From Deltaproteobacteria bacterium (GTDB lineage Bacteria; Desulfobacterota; Binatia; DP-6): 37,583 bases of DNA. Every line of letters starts with the position of its first letter. The first letter of the stretch is position 1. The stretch covers positions 1-37,583 of the forward strand of contig VBKG01000299.1 in the NCBI GenBank assembly GCA_005879585.1. Direction: 5' to 3'. Made by a program: the position numbers and the translations under genes. Positions 25,377 through 34,799 of this stretch are shown piece by piece. The notes under the pieces were generated by a model that saw only the letters and a list, made by a program, of their open reading frames with translations, searched no databases and was not told the DNA's origin.

Positions 25377-28300
25377 ATGCGGACGCGCCGCCGTTTCACG
25401 CCGGCAACGGCCGGCACGTGGTTGCTGCTCGCGCTGCTGCCGCTGCTCTCGCACCGCGGGGCGGCGCAGGTCGCGCCGTCGACGACGCTGACCTTCAGCT
25501 CGACGGCCGACACCTACGTCGACGGCGGCTCGGCGACCACCAACTTCAACTCCTCGACGATCCTCCGCGCCGACGCCTCGCCCGTCCGCATCATCTACCT
25601 CCGCTTCGCGGTGAGCGGCGTGAACGGCCGCCAGGTGCGCCAGGCCCGGCTCCGCCTCGGCGTCAACGCCGCGAGCGCCGCGGGCGGCACCGTCCACCTC
25701 ATCTCCAGCAACAGCTGGAACGAGTCGACGGTCACCTTCAACACCAAGCCCGCGGTCGACGGCGCCGGCCTCCAGACCCTCGGCGCGGTCACCGCGGGCA
25801 GCACCGTGGAGTTCACCCTCGACGGGGCGATCACCGCCGACGGGACCTACAACCTGGCGATCGACAGCACCAATTCGGCCGCCGTCGCCTACAACTCGAG
25901 CCTCGCCTCGAGCGGCCAGAAGCCCCAGCTCGTCCTCACCGTCGCCGCCCAGGCGCCGACCGTCATCATCAGCCAGCCCCCCACGGGGTCGAGCTACTTC
26001 ACCGGCGACACTATCACCCTCCAGGCGAGCGCCCACGACAGCGCCAACGTCGACCTGAGCTCCCACGTCACGTGGTCGTCCAACCTCGCCGGCTCCCTCG
26101 GCACGGGCGCCGTGGTCAGCACGTCGCTCGGCGCCGGGACGCACACGATCACCGCGAGCGTGACCGACGGCCAGAGCCTGACGGGCTCGAGCCAGGTCAC
26201 GCTGACCGTGAACACCCCGCCGCCGGGCAACACGGCGCCGCTCCTCACGATCACGGCGCCGAGCGCCGGGCAGACCTTCGCCTCCTCGGCCGCGACGACG
26301 CTCACGGCGAGCGCCGGCGACCTCGAGGACGGCGACCTCTCGGCGGCCATCCAGTGGACCTCGGACCGCGACGGCGCGCTCGGCACGGGCGGCAGCGTGA
26401 GCCACATGCTGAGCGAGGGGACTCACCAGCTGACCGCGACGGTGACCGACCGGGGCGGCCTCACGGCCACGGCGACGGTCACGGTCGAGGTGGTGGCGGG
26501 CGTCGAGCTCGAGTTCCCGGCCGTCGCCGACGCGTCGGTCGATGCGAGCGTGCCGACGACGAACTTCGGGACGGCGCCGGTGCTCGCGGTCGACGCCAAC
26601 GCGGTGCGCATCGCGTATCTCCGCTTCGACGTCACAGGGCTCGCCTCGCGGACGATCCTCGGTGCGGTGCTGCGGCTCCAGGCCGACGGCACGCCGGGGG
26701 CGGAGAGCGACAGCGGCGGCGTCCTGCACACGATCACCGACGGGACGTGGCAGGAGAGCACGGTCACGTACAGCACGAAGCCCGCGGTCAACGGGCCGAC
26801 GGTGGCGAGCCAGGGGCGGGTGGCGCTCGGGCAGACGGTCGAGTTCAACGCCGCCGCGGCGGTCACGGGCGACGGCACGTACAACTTCGCGATCGTGAAC
26901 CAGTCCTCGGACGAGTGCGATTACCGGTCGCGCGAGGGTGGCCCGGCGCCGACGCTCGTCGTGGCGGTCGCCCGGAGCGCGCCCGCCGTCACCATCGCCG
27001 CTCCGGCGAGCGGCGCCGTCGTCGTCCACGGCGACCCCGTCCGCTTCGCCGCCGATGCGAGCGATGCCGAGGACGGCGACGTGTCGAGTCGCATCGTCTG
27101 GATGTCGAGCCGCGACGGGACGCTCGGCGCGGGCGCCGCGATCATGACCAGCACGCTGAGCATCGGGCTGCACACGGTCACGGCCGCCGCCACGAACTCG
27201 GGCGACCTCCGCGGCGAGGCGCAGGTGGACGTCCGCGTGCGGGCGCCCAACACCCCGCCCGTGGTAACGATCGGCAGCCCGGCCGACGGCAGCTCCGTGC
27301 CCGCCGGCACGGCCGTGCGCCTCGGCGCCGTCGCTCGTGACGACTTCGACGGTGACCTGACCGGGCTGATCCGCTGGACGTCGAGCCGCGACGGTGCGCT
27401 CGGCCCGAACGGGACCCGGCGGCTCTCCGAGGGCGCCCACACGCTCGTCGCCTCCGTCACCGATTCCGACGGCGCGGCCGCGTCGGCGACCGCACGGCTG
27501 ACGGTCACGCCGACGGCGCCCGATCTGACCATCGCCGCGCCGGCGGACGGCACCACCGTCTTCGTCGGCACGAGCGTGGCGTTCAGCGGGACCGCGACCG
27601 ACGCGACCGACGGCGACCTCTCGGCCGCGCTCCGCTGGCTCTCGGACCGCGACGGGCAGATCGGCGCCGGGCCGGCGTTCTCGACGGCGAGCCTCAGCAC
27701 GGGCACCCACACCATCACCGCGACGGCGGCGGATTCGGGCGGGCTCACGGGGAGCGCCGCGCGCCGCGTCGTCGTGCGGCCGCCGAACGTGCCGCCCGTC
27801 GTGCGCGTGGTGGCCCCCGCGGCCGCCGGCACGTTCCTCGCCGGCCGGCCCGTGCTCCTCGCCGCCGCCGCGGCCGACGCCGAGGACGGCGACCTCTCGA
27901 GCGTGGTCGGCTGGACGTCGAGCCGCGACGGCGCCCTCGGCACGGGACGCACGGTCGTCGTGCCGGGCCTGTCTCTCGGCACGCACACGCTCACCGCCTC
28001 GGTGACCGACCGCGACGGGGCCGTGTCGAGCGCGAGCGTCGACATCGCGGTGGTGCCGGCGACGCTCGTCTTCACGCCGAGCGCCGACACGTACGTCGAC
28101 TCGGGCAGCGCGAGCGCCAAGTTCGGCTCGGCAACGTCGCTGCTGGTCGGCACGTCGCCCGTCCGTCAGTCCTTTCTCCGTTTCGCGGTCACCGGCACCG
28201 CGCCGTTCCGCGTGCAGCAGGCGCTCCTTCGCCTGACGGTCGGGACCGCCAGCGCCGACGGCAGTGCCGTCGGCGGAACGGTGCGGGCGATCACCAACGG

Positions 28301-31300
28301 GACGTGGTCGGAGGCGGCGACCGCCTACAGCACGCGGCCGGCGGTCGACGGTGCGGTGCTGGCGACACGGACGGCCGTGAAGCCGAAGGACGTCGTCGAC
28401 TTCGACGTGACGTCGGGCGTCGCCGGCGACGGCACCGTCAACCTGGCGGTGGTGAGCAGCTCGAGCGACTGGGTGCGGTACGCAAGCCGCGAGGCGACGA
28501 CGGGCCGCCCGGAGCTTCGCATCGCGCTCACGGAGAACACGCCGCCGGTGGTCACCGTGCTCGCTCCGGCGACGGCCGCCCGCGTGCTGCCCGGCAGCCC
28601 CGTTGTCTTCACCGCCGCCGCGATCGACGCCGAGGACGGCGACCTCGGGAGTCGCATCGCGTGGAGCTCGAGCCTCGACGGGCCCCTCGGCACCGGCCCC
28701 ACCGTCACCGCGGCGGCGCTGCGCCCTGGCCTGCACACGGTGACGGCGCGCGTGACGGACGCGGGCGGACTCGTCGGCCAGGCCACCGTGGCGATCACGG
28801 TCGTCCACCCACCGGCGGTCACCATCGTCGCGCCGGCCGACGGGACGGTCGTGTTCACCAGCGGTCTGCCGCTGACGCTCACGGCGCGCGCCACGGACGT
28901 GGAGGACGGCGACCTCGGTGCGCACATCACGTGGACGTCGGACCGCGACGGTGCGCTCGGCACGGGGTCGAGCATCGCGGCGGGCGCGCTCACCGTCGGC
29001 ACGCACGTGATCGACGCGACGGTCACCGACGCCGACGGCCTCCGCGGCAGCACGCGCATCTCGGTCCGCGTGCGGGCGCCGAACGTGCCGCCGCGGGTCA
29101 CGATCACGGGGCCCACCGACGGCACGGCGGTTCCCGCCGGCACACCCCTCACGCTCGGGGCCACCGCCGTCGACGACTTCGACGGCGACGTCACGGCCGG
29201 CATCCGCTGGACGTCGAGCCGCGACGGCGGGCTCGCTCCGGGGCCGGTCCGCACGGCGACCCTGTCCGAGGGCAGCCACACCCTCGTCGCGTCGGTGACC
29301 GACTCCGACGGTGCCGTCGGCACCGCCGCGGTGCACGTGACGATCGCGCCGAGCCCGCCGGTGGTGACGATCACGGCACCGGCCGACGGTTCGCGCGTCT
29401 TCGCGGGCGCGAGCCTCGCCTTCGCCGGCACCGCGCTGGACGTCACCGACGGCGACCTGACGGCGGCGCTCCGCTGGACCTCCGACCGCGACGGCGCGAT
29501 CGGCACAGGGGCGGGCTTCGCGACGACAAGGCTCTCGATCGGCACTCACGTCGTGACCGCGAGCGTCGCGGACACGGGCGGCCTCGCCGCGCGTGCGCAG
29601 CGGACCGTCGTCGTGCGACCACCCAACGTGCCGCCCGCGATCGCCGTCGTGGTGCCGGCGCCGCAGGCGACGCTGCTGACGGCCCGCCCCGCGCTCCTCG
29701 TCGCCGCGGCGACCGACGTCGAGGACGGAAACCTCGGGGCGAGCGTCCGCTGGACGTCGAGCCGCGATGGCGTCCTCGGCAGCGGGGCCGCGCTGGTCGT
29801 GCCGAGCCTGTCGGTCGGCACCCACACGCTCACGGCCTCGGTCACCGACGCCGACGGCGCGGCGGCGAGCGCGAGCGTGGTGGTCGCCGTCGTGCCCTCG
29901 CAGCTCACGCTCCTTCCGATCGCCGACACGTACGTCGACGGAGGCGCGGCCACGACGAAGTTCGGCACGACGACGTCGGTGCTCGTCGGCACGTCGCCCG
30001 TCCGCCAGGCGCTCTTCCGCTTCGCGGTGAACGGCATCGGCGGCTTCAAGGTCCAGCAGGCGCTCCTCCACCTTACCGTCGGCGCGAGCAGCAGCGACGG
30101 CAGCGCGGCCGGGGGCGCCGTCCACGCGATCAGCACCCACACGTGGCCGGAGACCACGACGACGTTCCGCACCCGCCCCGTGATCGACGGACCGGCGCTC
30201 GTAACGGCCGGCAAAGTGGTCGCGAAGCAGGTGGTCGACTTCAACGTCACGGCGGCGGTTGCCGCCGACGGTATGGTCGACTTCGCGCTCGACAGCACGT
30301 CGAGCGACTGGGTGCGCTATGCGACCCGCGAGGCGACGAGCGGCAAGCCACAGCTGCTGGTCTCCCTCGCGCAGAACCTGGCGCCGGTGGTGACGATCAC
30401 CGCGCCGGCGCCCAACACGACGGTGGACCTCGGCACGCCGGTCGCGTTCAGTGCCACGGCGGTCGACGCGGAGAGCGGGGACCTCGGGCCGCGGATCGTG
30501 TGGACCTCGGACCGGGACGGCGTCCTCGGCGGCGGGGCCTCGATCACGGCCGCGGCGCTCAGCCCGGGCATCCACACGATCGTCGCGCGGGTGACCGATG
30601 CGGGCGGTCGCACGGGCGAGGCCCGCATCACGCTCGCGGTCGCGAGCCCGCCGGTCCTGACGATCATCGTGCCCGCCGACGGCACGCGGCTCGTCCCGGG
30701 AGTGCAGGCCACGTTCTCCGCCGTCGCCGACGACGCCGACGAGGGCGACCTGACCGGGTCGATCGTCTGGACCTCCAGCCTCGACGGGGTGCTCGGCCAC
30801 GGCGGGACGATCCGTACGGATGCGCTTCGATCGGGCACCCACACCATCACGGCGTCGGTGACGGACAGCCGCGGCAAGGTGGCGGCCGTGATGCGCACGG
30901 TCGTGGTGAACGCCGAGCCGTCGATCGCCATCACCGCCCCCGCCGACGGCGCGACGTTCATCCCCGGCGAGTCGGTCCTGCTCCGCGCCGTCGCGCAGGA
31001 CCGCGAGGACGGCGACCTCGCCGCCGCGGTCGCGTGGCGCTCGAGCCTGGACGGGCCGCTCGGGACGGGCGGCACGCTGGCGGTCACGACGCTCCGCTCG
31101 GGCCTCCACGGGATCACGGCGTCGGTCACGGACGCGGGCGGGCTCCGCGCGACCGCCACGATCGTCGTCGTGGTGAACGCCGTCCCGACGGTGACGATCG
31201 CAGCCCCCGCCGCCGGCGCGACGTTCGCCCCTGGCGACGTCGTGCGTCTCGTCGCCACCGCCACCGACGTGGAGGACGGCGATCTCACCGCCCGCGTATC

Positions 31301-34300
31301 GTGGAGCTCGAGCCTCGACGGCGCGCTCGGGACGGGCGGCACGATCGCGACGGCGCGGCTCCGGTCGGGCACGCACGTGATCCGCGCCTCGGCCACGGAC
31401 CGCGGCGGCAAGACGGGCAGCGCGGAGATCACGGTGATCGTGAACGCGCCGCCGAGCGTCACCATCACGGCGCCGCTGGCCGGGGCGACCTTCGTGCCCG
31501 GCGACGCGGTGCGCTTGCAGGGAACCGCGACGGATGCGGAGGACGGCGACCTCGGCGCGGCGATCGCGTGGGTCTCGGATCTGGACGGCGCGCTCGGCGC
31601 CGGGACCGACGTCACCGTCCCGTCGCTCCGTTCGGGGACGCGCACGATCACCGCCACCGTCCGCGACAGCGGCGGCAAGACGGCATCCGTGCGGACGACC
31701 ATCGTGGTGAACGCGCCGCCCCAGCTCCGGATCGTCGCGCCGAGCGACGGTTCGGCGTTCGTCCCCGGCGACGTCGTCCGGCTGCAGGCAACGGCAACGG
31801 ACGTGGAGGACGGCGACCTCGGCGCGGCGATCTCCTGGAGCTCGAGCGTGGACGGTCCGCTCGGCGGCGGGGCCACGCTCGACGTCACCCTGCACTCCGG
31901 GACGCACACGCTCACGGCAGCCGTGGCGGATGCGGGCGGTGAGCGCGCCGGCGCGACGATCGTGCTGGTCGTGAACGCACCGCCGGCGCTCGAGGTCTCC
32001 GCGAACGGCACGCTCTTCGCGCCGGGCGACACCATCACCCTGACCGGTGCCGCGCACGACCTCGAGGACGGTGATCTCAGTGCCGAGGTCACGTGGGCGT
32101 CGAGCCTCGACGGGCCGCTCGGTGAGGGAAGCCGGCTGGACGTGACGCGGCTCCGCGCGGGCACGCACACGATCACCGCCTCGGTCGTGGATCGCGGCGG
32201 CAGGACGGCGAGCGCCGTGCTGACGGTGGTCGTCGACGCGCCGCCCGTGGTCAGGATCACGGGGCCGGCCGACGGCTTCGACTCCGTGCCCGGTGCCGTC
32301 CTGCCGTTCACCGCGACGGCGACGGACGACGAGGATGGCACGCTGGATGCGGCCATCGTGTGGACGTCGAGCGTCGACGGTCCGCTCGGCTCCGGTGCGC
32401 TGCTGCGCGCGGCGCTCCACTCCGGCCGTCACACCGTGACCGCGTCGGTGACGGATAGCGCGGGACGGACGACCACCGCCGCCATCACCGTCGTGGTGAA
32501 CGCGCCGCCGGCACTCCTGATCGGCTCGCCGCAGGACGGCGCGACGTTCGTGCCCGGCGACGTCGTGCCGCTGACGGCGATGGCGAACGATGCGGAGGAC
32601 GGCGACCTCGGGACGGCGATCCGCTGGACGTCGAGCCTCGATGGTCCGCTCGGCGGCGGCAGCATGCTGAACGTCGACGGGCTCCGCTCGGGCACGCACG
32701 TGATCAGCGCGCAGGTCACCGACGGCGGCGGGAAATCTGCGGCAGCGGCGATCACGGTGATCGTCAACGCCGCGCCGCGGCTGTCAATCGTCACGCCGAC
32801 GAGCGGGTTGACGGTGAGCCCCGCCGACGCCGTGTCCCTCGTCGCGACCGCGACCGACGTCGAGGACGGCGATCTCGGCGGCGCCATCGAATGGACGTCG
32901 AGCCTCGACGGCCCGCTCGGCGCCGGCGCGGTCGTGCCCGGCGTCATGCTCCGCTCGGGCCTCCACACGATCACGGCCGCGGTGCAGGACAGCGGCGGCC
33001 GGACCGCCGTGGCGGAGGTGACGGTGACGTCGAACGCCGCTCCGCACGTCTCGATCGACGCCCCGGCGGACGGCTCGCTCTTCGGCCCGACCGATTCGAT
33101 CACGCTCTCGGCGTCGGCGACCGACCTCGAGGACGGGAACCTCGGCGGCGGCGTCGCGTGGACGTCGGACCTGGATGGCGCGCTCGGTACCGGCGCGACG
33201 CTCGTGAGGAGCTTGCGGTCGGGTACCCACACGATCACCGCGACCGTCACCGATGCTGGTGGCAAGACGGCGCGCGCCGCGATCGCGCTGGTGGTGAACA
33301 CCGCCCCGACGGTGCGGATCACCGGGCCCGCGGACGGCTCCCTGTTCGCGCCGACCGACACGATCACGCTCACGGGCACGGCCGAGGACGCCGAAGACGG
33401 CGACCTCGGCACGGCGATCGTCTGGACGTCGAATCTCGACGGGACGCTCGGGACCGGGACCTCCGTGGTCCCGACGCTCCGCTCCGGAACGCACACGATC
33501 AGCGCCTCGGTCACGGATCGCGGCGGCAAGAGCGCGGTCGCGACGCTCACGCTGGTGGTCAATGCGGCGCCGACCATCCAGCTCGTCGCGCCGGCGAGCG
33601 ACACGACGTTCGCGCCGGACGAGCCCGTGACGCTGACCGCGGGGGCGACGGACACGGAGGACGGTGATCTCTCCGGCGCGGTCGGGTGGAGCTCGAGCGT
33701 CCAGGGGCCGCTCGGCTCCAGTGGGACCCTCGCGGGTGGGACGCTCGTGCCGGGGACGCACGTCCTCACCGCGTCGGTGACCGACAGCGGCGGCCGGAGC
33801 GCCAGTGCGACGACCACGATCGTCGTCGCGCCGTTGATCACGCTCCAGGGTTCCCGCTCGACGGGGTACACGAACCTGTCGCTCGCCGAGAAGACGAAGA
33901 TCGACGCCACCCAGGCCACGTTCTTTGCGTCGCCCTCGAACCTCTATCCCGTGAACCTCGACGGCGGCGCCGGTGCGCGGTTCGTCGGCGGCGACGTGCT
34001 TGGCCAGTACGACCGCACGCTCAGCTGGGACGACATGCATTCGATGAACAACGCGGGCATCGCGTTCGACGACCCCCAATTCACGGTGGACGGCATGCGC
34101 GCCGACAACGTCACCGATGGCGTGCGTCCGAAAGGGGCGGCCGTCGACTTCACGATCCGCAACGTCCACCTGAGCTACACCCGCGACGACTGCGTCGAGA
34201 ACGACCACCTGAACGGCGGCCTCGTCGACGACTCGCTGTTCGACGGCTGCTACGACGCGTTCAGCGCGCGACCGTCGCAGGCGATCATCGACAGCGGGTA

Positions 34301-34688
34301 TGACGGCCGGAGCCACGTCTGGACGATCCAGAACTCACTCGTCCGCCTCGAGCCCATGCCGGGCCCGCGTGGCGGCAGCGCCGACAACCTGGGCAACGGC
34401 GGCTTCTTCAAGTGGCACAACTGGGACAACCCGTCGACGAGCCTGTCCCCGAAGCTCGCCCTCTACAACAACGTCTTCATGGCCGAGCGGGTGGGGCAGC
34501 CCGGCAAGAGCCGCATGGGCATCCCGCCCGACCAGCTCCAGGACTGCGCCAACAACGTCATGGTCTGGCTCGGGCCCGGCAGCTTCCCGGCGACGCTGCC
34601 GAGCTGCTTCACGGTGACCACCGACCGCAGCGTCTGGGACGACGCGGTGGCGGATTGGCTGGCACGTCATCCGACGGTTGCGCCGTAG
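25377..34688 (+). CDS. Giant exported modular protein: 4 DNRLRE domains, 24 Ig-like repeats, beta-helix-like C-terminus
   Basis: The product is 3103 residues. A signal peptide (WLLLALLPLLSHRGAAQ) leads to DNRLRE domain 1 (about 38-192, TFSSTADTYVDGGSATTNF). Two Ig-like repeats (193-375) and DNRLRE 2 (376-534) follow, then four repeats, DNRLRE 3 (896-1054), five repeats and DNRLRE 4 (1509-1667). Thirteen more repeats run without break (1668-2820). Each repeat is about 89 residues with a conserved EDGDL turn and a GTHTITASVTD strand. The last ~280 residues (DDCVENDHLNGGLVDDSLF, KLALYNNVFMAE) look like a right-handed parallel beta-helix. DNRLRE modules occur in secreted polysaccharide-active proteins. 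No anchor is visible. The role is likely binding or adhesion at the surface. The start at ATG 25377 is fixed by the signal peptide. Confidence 0.93.
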   Translation: MRTRRRFTPATAGTWLLLALLPLLSHRGAAQVAPSTTLTFSSTADTYVDGGSATTNFNSSTILRADASPVRIIYLRFAVSGVNGRQVRQARLRLGVNAASAAGGTVHLISSNSWNESTVTFNTKPAVDGAGLQTLGAVTAGSTVEFTLDGAITADGTYNLAIDSTNSAAVAYNSSLASSGQKPQLVLTVAAQAPTVIISQPPTGSSYFTGDTITLQASAHDSANVDLSSHVTWSSNLAGSLGTGAVVSTSLGAGTHTITASVTDGQSLTGSSQVTLTVNTPPPGNTAPLLTITAPSAGQTFASSAATTLTASAGDLEDGDLSAAIQWTSDRDGALGTGGSVSHMLSEGTHQLTATVTDRGGLTATATVTVEVVAGVELEFPAVADASVDASVPTTNFGTAPVLAVDANAVRIAYLRFDVTGLASRTILGAVLRLQADGTPGAESDSGGVLHTITDGTWQESTVTYSTKPAVNGPTVASQGRVALGQTVEFNAAAAVTGDGTYNFAIVNQSSDECDYRSREGGPAPTLVVAVARSAPAVTIAAPASGAVVVHGDPVRFAADASDAEDGDVSSRIVWMSSRDGTLGAGAAIMTSTLSIGLHTVTAAATNSGDLRGEAQVDVRVRAPNTPPVVTIGSPADGSSVPAGTAVRLGAVARDDFDGDLTGLIRWTSSRDGALGPNGTRRLSEGAHTLVASVTDSDGAAASATARLTVTPTAPDLTIAAPADGTTVFVGTSVAFSGTATDATDGDLSAALRWLSDRDGQIGAGPAFSTASLSTGTHTITATAADSGGLTGSAARRVVVRPPNVPPVVRVVAPAAAGTFLAGRPVLLAAAAADAEDGDLSSVVGWTSSRDGALGTGRTVVVPGLSLGTHTLTASVTDRDGAVSSASVDIAVVPATLVFTPSADTYVDSGSASAKFGSATSLLVGTSPVRQSFLRFAVTGTAPFRVQQALLRLTVGTASADGSAVGGTVRAITNGTWSEAATAYSTRPAVDGAVLATRTAVKPKDVVDFDVTSGVAGDGTVNLAVVSSSSDWVRYASREATTGRPELRIALTENTPPVVTVLAPATAARVLPGSPVVFTAAAIDAEDGDLGSRIAWSSSLDGPLGTGPTVTAAALRPGLHTVTARVTDAGGLVGQATVAITVVHPPAVTIVAPADGTVVFTSGLPLTLTARATDVEDGDLGAHITWTSDRDGALGTGSSIAAGALTVGTHVIDATVTDADGLRGSTRISVRVRAPNVPPRVTITGPTDGTAVPAGTPLTLGATAVDDFDGDVTAGIRWTSSRDGGLAPGPVRTATLSEGSHTLVASVTDSDGAVGTAAVHVTIAPSPPVVTITAPADGSRVFAGASLAFAGTALDVTDGDLTAALRWTSDRDGAIGTGAGFATTRLSIGTHVVTASVADTGGLAARAQRTVVVRPPNVPPAIAVVVPAPQATLLTARPALLVAAATDVEDGNLGASVRWTSSRDGVLGSGAALVVPSLSVGTHTLTASVTDADGAAASASVVVAVVPSQLTLLPIADTYVDGGAATTKFGTTTSVLVGTSPVRQALFRFAVNGIGGFKVQQALLHLTVGASSSDGSAAGGAVHAISTHTWPETTTTFRTRPVIDGPALVTAGKVVAKQVVDFNVTAAVAADGMVDFALDSTSSDWVRYATREATSGKPQLLVSLAQNLAPVVTITAPAPNTTVDLGTPVAFSATAVDAESGDLGPRIVWTSDRDGVLGGGASITAAALSPGIHTIVARVTDAGGRTGEARITLAVASPPVLTIIVPADGTRLVPGVQATFSAVADDADEGDLTGSIVWTSSLDGVLGHGGTIRTDALRSGTHTITASVTDSRGKVAAVMRTVVVNAEPSIAITAPADGATFIPGESVLLRAVAQDREDGDLAAAVAWRSSLDGPLGTGGTLAVTTLRSGLHGITASVTDAGGLRATATIVVVVNAVPTVTIAAPAAGATFAPGDVVRLVATATDVEDGDLTARVSWSSSLDGALGTGGTIATARLRSGTHVIRASATDRGGKTGSAEITVIVNAPPSVTITAPLAGATFVPGDAVRLQGTATDAEDGDLGAAIAWVSDLDGALGAGTDVTVPSLRSGTRTITATVRDSGGKTASVRTTIVVNAPPQLRIVAPSDGSAFVPGDVVRLQATATDVEDGDLGAAISWSSSVDGPLGGGATLDVTLHSGTHTLTAAVADAGGERAGATIVLVVNAPPALEVSANGTLFAPGDTITLTGAAHDLEDGDLSAEVTWASSLDGPLGEGSRLDVTRLRAGTHTITASVVDRGGRTASAVLTVVVDAPPVVRITGPADGFDSVPGAVLPFTATATDDEDGTLDAAIVWTSSVDGPLGSGALLRAALHSGRHTVTASVTDSAGRTTTAAITVVVNAPPALLIGSPQDGATFVPGDVVPLTAMANDAEDGDLGTAIRWTSSLDGPLGGGSMLNVDGLRSGTHVISAQVTDGGGKSAAAAITVIVNAAPRLSIVTPTSGLTVSPADAVSLVATATDVEDGDLGGAIEWTSSLDGPLGAGAVVPGVMLRSGLHTITAAVQDSGGRTAVAEVTVTSNAAPHVSIDAPADGSLFGPTDSITLSASATDLEDGNLGGGVAWTSDLDGALGTGATLVRSLRSGTHTITATVTDAGGKTARAAIALVVNTAPTVRITGPADGSLFAPTDTITLTGTAEDAEDGDLGTAIVWTSNLDGTLGTGTSVVPTLRSGTHTISASVTDRGGKSAVATLTLVVNAAPTIQLVAPASDTTFAPDEPVTLTAGATDTEDGDLSGAVGWSSSVQGPLGSSGTLAGGTLVPGTHVLTASVTDSGGRSASATTTIVVAPLITLQGSRSTGYTNLSLAEKTKIDATQATFFASPSNLYPVNLDGGAGARFVGGDVLGQYDRTLSWDDMHSMNNAGIAFDDPQFTVDGMRADNVTDGVRPKGAAVDFTIRNVHLSYTRDDCVENDHLNGGLVDDSLFDGCYDAFSARPSQAIIDSGYDGRSHVWTIQNSLVRLEPMPGPRGGSADNLGNGGFFKWHNWDNPSTSLSPKLALYNNVFMAERVGQPGKSRMGIPPDQLQDCANNVMVWLGPGSFPATLPSCFTVTTDRSVWDDAVADWLARHPTVAP
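30378..33833 (+). repeat. Thirteen uninterrupted ~267-bp Ig-like coding repeats
   Basis: Within the giant gene, thirteen repeats follow one another with a period of about 266 bp. Each encodes a VxITAPADGxxFxPGD start, a DxEDGDL turn, a WxSSLDGPLGxG loop and a RSGTHTITASVTDxGGK end, and each is joined to the next by a short VVNAPP linker. They are more alike to each other than to the eleven repeats nearer the N-terminus, which points to later expansion of the block. Confidence 0.85.
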
Positions 34689-34799
34689 GGCCGAGCAGCC
34701 CGACTGCGCAGACGAAGGCGACGGCGCCGTACCAGAGTCGCTTCACGCGTCGGCCTCGGCGCTTGACCCCGGTCGGCGCGGGCAGTAGCGGGTCGCCGG

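Noticed and set aside
28304-31942. A 1212-codon plus-strand frame inside the giant gene
   Set aside because: It is a shifted reading of the Ig-like repeats, Arg/Gly/His-rich, with no start signal. The repeats explain its length.
24612-32699. A 2695-codon open frame on the minus strand, antisense to the giant gene
   Set aside because: The product is Arg-, Asp- and His-rich and low in complexity, with no recognisable motif. It stays open because the sense strand is GC-rich and made of repeated GAC/GGC/GTC codons. The sense frame has a signal peptide and folded domains.
34609-34746. A 45-codon minus-strand ORF with a signal-peptide-like start (KRLWYGAVAFVCAVGLLG)
   Set aside because: Half of it overlaps the 3' end of the giant gene, its tail is Pro/Arg-rich and it has no ribosome-binding site. 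It could be a small exported peptide but is not supported enough.
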